A stretch of 6,049 nucleotides of DNA, from contig JALNXR010000133.1 in the NCBI GenBank assembly GCA_023230265.1, forward strand, positions 1 through 6,049. Direction: 5' to 3'. Source of the DNA: Bacteroidales bacterium. GTDB lineage: Bacteria > Bacteroidota > Bacteroidia > Bacteroidales > UBA932. Position 1 is the stretch's first letter, and each line of letters begins with the position of its first letter. Position numbers and translations under genes: made by a program. The notes beneath the pieces are model-generated. The model ran no database searches. It saw only the letters and a program-made list of their open reading frames with translations, and was not told the origin of the DNA. Below, one piece after another: positions 5,675 through 6,049 of this stretch.

Positions 5675-6049
5675 ACGGCTGAGACTGATTGCTGCAAAGG
5701 AGGCAAGTCCGCAGACTATCATTGTCAGTGCCTGTGACTCGTGTGAGATTGTAGCAAACACAATGCCTGTTGTCTGACTGATTCCATAGATTGAAGTGAG
5801 AGCCAGAGAGATAATAAAATGGTAAGCTCCGATTCCTCCCTGAACCGGTACAACCCAGCCCAATCCTCCTACCATCATCAGAAAAAGAGCATCAACGGGG
5901 CCAAGTCCGGTAACAGAAGGAAATGCCAGTATTGTTGTCCAGCTCATCAGCCAGTAGCAGATCCAGAGAAGGATGGTATAGATCAGGAAAAGACCTTTCT
6001 GAGGCATTTTAAAACCGGAGACAATTCCCGAAAGTACCCCTTTAACCAC
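5654..6049 (-). CDS. C-terminal part of an LPTM/UPF0104 flippase-like integral membrane protein (cut by the right edge)
   Basis: The minus-strand frame is open from the window edge to the TGA at 5654-5656 and shows the last 131 residues or so; the N-terminus lies outside the window. The GTG at the very edge is most likely an internal valine codon and not the true start. The segment is strongly hydrophobic, with membrane spans near visible residues 20-43, 53-67, 77-90 and 107-123 and a basic tail SRKKEKNL. The motif PVQGGIGAYH (68-77) corresponds to the conserved P-x-G-G-x-G segment of the lysylphosphatidylglycerol-synthase transmembrane family (UPF0104, YbhN/AglD-like). Members are usually about 300-350 residues and are thought to move or modify lipid-linked substrates; the substrate here cannot be told. 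It converges on metF with a 6 bp overlap (5654-5659) and has no evident link to methionine metabolism. Confidence 0.75.
   Translation of the reverse strand: MVKGVLSGIVSGFKMPQKGLFLIYTILLWICYWLMSWTTILAFPSVTGLGPVDALFLMMVGGLGWVVPVQGGIGAYHFIISLALTSIYGISQTTGIVFATISHESQALTMIVCGLASFAAISLSRKKEKNL

Overview
The window looks like chromosome from a Bacteroidota bacterium, probably of Bacteroidales type. The evidence is the style of the MetF and LuxS proteins (for example the MetF segments around VTWHREE and LRGDP, and LuxS GPMGC-TGFYLL), the lack of Shine-Dalgarno sequences before the genes, A/T-rich start regions, and a promoter candidate of the Bacteroidota form TTTG-N19-TAnnTTTG. Taxonomy is inferred from protein and promoter style only.

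Layout from left to right. (a) 1-210, minus: the first 70 codons of an unrecognised secreted or membrane-anchored protein that runs off the left edge. (b) 211-285: a short gap whose right part belongs to an array of three 21-22 bp tandem repeats (234-297), each with an 11-12 bp near-palindrome. (c) 286-744, minus: luxS. (d) 745-946: a divergent control region with a candidate metH promoter, a 23-codon methionine-rich leader ORF, and antiterminator and terminator hairpins. (e) 947-4666, plus: metH, full-length cobalamin-dependent methionine synthase. (f) 4703-5659, plus: metF, methylenetetrahydrofolate reductase, in an apparent metHF operon. (g) 5654-6049, minus: the C-terminal part of a polytopic membrane protein of the LPTM/UPF0104 flippase-like family, convergent with metF, overlapping it by 6 bp and running off the right edge.

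The recognised enzymes form one metabolic unit. LuxS releases homocysteine (and DPD, the AI-2 precursor) from S-ribosylhomocysteine. MetF makes 5-methyl-tetrahydrofolate. MetH joins the two to give methionine, which feeds S-adenosylmethionine. The most interesting part is the metH leader. A short ORF with Met codons at positions 1, 8, 10 and 13 of 23 is followed by a segment (853-860) and a terminator arm (914-921) that are identical 8-mers. Both can pair with the same strand (905-912). This is the arrangement expected for ribosome-mediated transcription attenuation that senses charged Met-tRNA. It is inferred from sequence only and is not a motif I recognise from a catalogue.
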